Made by a program: the position numbers and the translations under genes. Under the pieces are notes generated by a model. That model was not told where the DNA came from. It was given only the letters and a program-made list of their open reading frames with translations, and did not search any database. This document shows positions 4,896 to 6,921 of a DNA stretch of 6,921 nt, in pieces. Positions within the stretch are counted from its first letter, which is position 1, and every line of letters starts with the position of its first letter. This stretch comes from Candidatus Rifleibacteriota bacterium (GTDB taxonomy: Bacteria; Muiribacteriota; Ozemobacteria; Ozemobacterales; Ozemobacteraceae): contig JAQUZA010000166.1 of NCBI GenBank assembly GCA_028691595.1, forward strand, positions 1 to 6,921, in the 5' to 3' direction.

Positions 4896-6137
4896 ATGCT
4901 TTCTAAGACCCCTCAATTCCGTTGTTCTTTCTGCGGAAAGAGTCAGGATCAGGTTCGCAAGTTAATTGCCGGGCCTGAGGTCTACATTTGCGACGAGTGC
5001 ATCGGCCTGTGTAACGAGATTATTCTCGAAGAACTCGATGACGAAGGCCCACTGGTAATGCAGAATGCACTTAAGCCCAAGGAAATCGCCAAGATTCTTG
5101 ACCAGTATGTAGTTGGCCAGGAACAGGCGAAAAAGATTCTTTCAGTTGCGGTTTATAACCACTACAAAAGAATCACCCTTGAGGAATCGCGTCGTGACGA
5201 TGTTGAAGTTCAGAAGTCAAATGTTCTTCTCATCGGGCCCACTGGTTCTGGCAAGACTCATATTGCCCAGACGCTCGCCAAGTTGTTGAATGTTCCATTC
5301 TGTATCGCCGATGCTACCACGCTTACCGAAGCCGGTTACGTTGGTGAAGATGTCGAGAGCATTCTGCTCAACCTGCTGCGTGCTGCTGATTATGACGTGC
5401 AGAGAGCCGAGCGCGGAATCGTTTACATCGATGAAATCGACAAGATCGCTCGAAAAAGCGAAAATGTTTCGATCACCAGAGATGTTTCGGGTGAGGGGGT
5501 GCAGCAGGCACTGCTTAAGCTGCTCGAAGGCAAGGTTGCGCATGTGCCGCCCCAGGGTGGCCGCAAGCACCCGCATCAGGAATACATTCAGCTCAACACC
5601 AAGAACATTCTCTTTTTGCTCGGTGGTGCTTTTGAAGGGGTTGAAAAACTCATCGAAGCCAGATCGACCAAGAAAACTATGGGTTTCGGCTCAACGCCGG
5701 TTCTTAAAAGCGAGCGCCGGGTGGGCGAACTTTTAAGAGACATCATGCCCGAAGATCTTCTGAGGTTCGGCATGATCCCTGAATTCATCGGTCGTGTGCC
5801 GGTTATGGCTACCTTCAATAATCTTGGTGTCGAAGACCTGGTAAAAATTCTTACCGAGCCTAAAGATGCCCTGATCAAGCAATATGCCCGTCTTCTGCGC
5901 ATGGAAGGGGTTGATCTTGAAATTACCCCCAAAGCTCTGCAGGCAATCGCCCGCAACGCCATTCAGCAGAATACCGGTGCCCGTGGCCTGCGGCGCATCA
6001 TTGAAGATCTGATGCTCGATCTGATGTATGACATTCCTTCAGACAACAATATCAGCAAAGTTATCATTCACGAACGCTGTGTTGACAAGAAAGAACCCTA
6101 CCAGATCATTTTCAAGGTCGAAAGTCAGATCGCGTAA
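4896..6137 (+). CDS. clpX: ATP-dependent Clp protease ATP-binding subunit ClpX
   Basis: Hexameric AAA+ unfoldase that recognises tagged substrates such as ssrA-marked proteins, unfolds them and threads them into ClpP. The 413-residue protein is full length. The N-terminal zinc-binding domain has C10-x2-C13 and C32-x2-C35. The AAA+ module shows Walker A GPTGSGKT (114-121), pore-1 loop GYVG (147-150), Walker B IVYIDEID (175-182), RKH pore-2 loop (223-225), arginine finger R300 in FIGR, and sensor 2 GAR (361-363). The ClpP-docking loop reads MGF (262-264) in place of the more common IGF/LGF. ATG 4896 has GAGGAG (4885-4890) 5 nt upstream, embedded in the last clpP codons, so production is coupled to clpP. 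A strong terminator follows. Confidence 0.98.
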   Translation: MLSKTPQFRCSFCGKSQDQVRKLIAGPEVYICDECIGLCNEIILEELDDEGPLVMQNALKPKEIAKILDQYVVGQEQAKKILSVAVYNHYKRITLEESRRDDVEVQKSNVLLIGPTGSGKTHIAQTLAKLLNVPFCIADATTLTEAGYVGEDVESILLNLLRAADYDVQRAERGIVYIDEIDKIARKSENVSITRDVSGEGVQQALLKLLEGKVAHVPPQGGRKHPHQEYIQLNTKNILFLLGGAFEGVEKLIEARSTKKTMGFGSTPVLKSERRVGELLRDIMPEDLLRFGMIPEFIGRVPVMATFNNLGVEDLVKILTEPKDALIKQYARLLRMEGVDLEITPKALQAIARNAIQQNTGARGLRRIIEDLMLDLMYDIPSDNNISKVIIHERCVDKKEPYQIIFKVESQIA

Positions 6138-6157
6138 CTTTTCTCACTTAGAGCTTT

Positions 6158-6195
6158 AACAAAACAGCCTTTCCATACGGAAAGGCTGTTTTGTT
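6158..6195. terminator. Intrinsic terminator after clpX
   Basis: A perfect 17-bp inverted repeat (6158-6174 and 6179-6195) with a 4-nt ATAC loop. The inner stem CAGCCTTTCC/GGAAAGGCTG is flanked by AAAA on the left and TTTTGTT on the right, so it could stop transcription from either side. It begins 20 bp after the clpX stop and ends the tig-clpP-clpX unit. Confidence 0.9.
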
Positions 6196-6277
6196 GCGGG
6201 TGAATCTGTTGCGGGTTTTCGGGTCATTCATTGTGTGTTAGCATTAATGCATCTAAATCTGGAGAGGGAGACAAAAT

Positions 6278-6921
6278 ATGCGAAATAAATACCGGGCCGA
6301 TTTTGGTATTTTCAGCGGCAGCGGCATGTATGAAATCGCTGCCGATAAAATTGAAAAGGCAAAAATCAGCACACCCTACGGGCCACCCAGCGACTTGATT
6401 GATATTTGCACAATTGGTGATAAAAAGGTGGCTTTTCTGCCAAGACATGGCAGACAGCACACCATTCCGCCGCACAAGATCAACTATCGCGCCAATCTCT
6501 GGGCTATGAAAGAGTTGGGTGTTTCACGAATCATTTCACCTTGCGCGGTTGGCTCACTTCAGGCAGATATCAAACCAGGGGACTTTGTGGTGAGTGATCA
6601 GTTTGTCGACCGCACTAAGGGCCGCATCGATACTTTTGCCGATGGCCCCGATGTCATGCACATTTCGGCTGCCGAGCCTTATTGCCCTGAATTGCGCGAC
6701 CTGGCAATTGCAGCACTCAAAGCTGAGGGTGCGAGGGTTCACACCGCAGGCACCGTCGTGGTTATCAATGGCCCTCGCTTTTCAAGCAAGGCTGAGAGCA
6801 AGTGGTTTACACAAATGGGCTGGCACACCGTAAACTTGACTCAATACCCGGAAGTCGTTCTGGCTCAGGAACTCGGAATCTGCATCGTCAACGTGGCCAT
6901 GATAACTGATTACGATGCCGG
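6278..6921 (+). CDS. mtnP: S-methyl-5'-thioadenosine phosphorylase, 3' end outside window
   Basis: Cytoplasmic enzyme of methionine salvage that uses phosphate to split 5'-methylthioadenosine into adenine and 5-methylthioribose-1-phosphate. The frame stays open to the window edge (214 complete codons; the family is usually about 260-290). Family motifs appear in order: FSGSGMY (12-18), PRHGRQHTIPPHKINYRANL (55-74), CAVGSL (89-94), SDQFVDRT (106-113), INGPRFSSKAES (163-174), NLTQYPEVVLA (186-196) and TDYDA (210-214). D211 and D213 match the Asp residues that make the family prefer 6-aminopurines over hypoxanthine or guanine. The ribose-contacting Met of the usual NMT motif is Leu187 here. ATG 6278 has a very strong purine-rich ribosome binding site GGAGAGGGAG (6261-6270). 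It follows the clpX terminator and is probably transcribed separately, though I see no clear promoter. Methylthioinosine phosphorylase is a less likely alternative. Confidence 0.93.
   Translation, partial: MRNKYRADFGIFSGSGMYEIAADKIEKAKISTPYGPPSDLIDICTIGDKKVAFLPRHGRQHTIPPHKINYRANLWAMKELGVSRIISPCAVGSLQADIKPGDFVVSDQFVDRTKGRIDTFADGPDVMHISAAEPYCPELRDLAIAALKAEGARVHTAGTVVVINGPRFSSKAESKWFTQMGWHTVNLTQYPEVVLAQELGICIVNVAMITDYDA

Noticed and set aside
5217..5962. Long minus-strand and alternate-frame ORFs inside clpX
   Set aside because: They are shadows of a highly conserved gene and show no family motifs or ribosome binding sites.
6192..6216. Direct repeat TGTTGCGGGT twice, upstream of mtnP
   Set aside because: Two 10-bp copies 15 bp apart, the first overlapping the terminator arm; no promoter aligned with them is convincing, so a regulatory role is not supported.

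Overview
The window joins two different kinds of DNA. On the right (about 2744 to the end) is ordinary bacterial housekeeping sequence: the trigger factor–ClpP–ClpX operon with its own promoter and terminator, then the first three quarters of a methylthioadenosine phosphorylase gene. On the left (1 to about 2700) is AT-rich accessory DNA: the end of a probable two-FxLYD-domain protein, a tightly packed set of three poorly characterised genes (a TIGR04255-like protein, an unrecognised protein and a HEPN-like helical protein), and a very small ORF. The operon order and intrinsic terminators show a bacterium. I cannot place it by phylum from this sequence alone; the ClpP, ClpX and trigger factor proteins are full length but the trigger factor is divergent.

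The two parts meet at a recognisable scar. Positions 2710-2736 match the 3' end of a bacterial tRNA-Gly gene: T-arm, acceptor 3' strand CTCCCGC, discriminator T, then CC. The rest of the tRNA is missing upstream, and a strong intrinsic terminator follows directly. This is the pattern expected at the distal end of an integrative element inserted into a tRNA-Gly gene, with the intact tRNA expected to the left, outside the window. Just inside the junction are a decamer tandem repeat (2596-2620) and a good sigma-70-type promoter (2626-2654) pointing outward across the junction.

In the accessory region all genes are on the + strand and nearly touch: 5 nt between the TIGR04255-like gene and the unknown gene, and 0 nt between the unknown gene and the HEPN-like gene. 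They are therefore probably co-translated as one functional unit. HEPN domains are common in toxin and anti-phage modules and the set sits at an island end, so a defence or toxin-antitoxin role is a reasonable hypothesis, but no function is shown by the sequence.

In the core region a promoter (TTTACT-17-TATAAT) gives an approximately 110-nt leader ahead of tig. The tig stop overlaps the clpP GTG start, and the clpX Shine-Dalgarno lies in the last clpP codons, so chaperone, protease and unfoldase are made together. A 17-bp perfect hairpin after clpX ends the operon, and mtnP follows as a separate unit with its own strong ribosome binding site.
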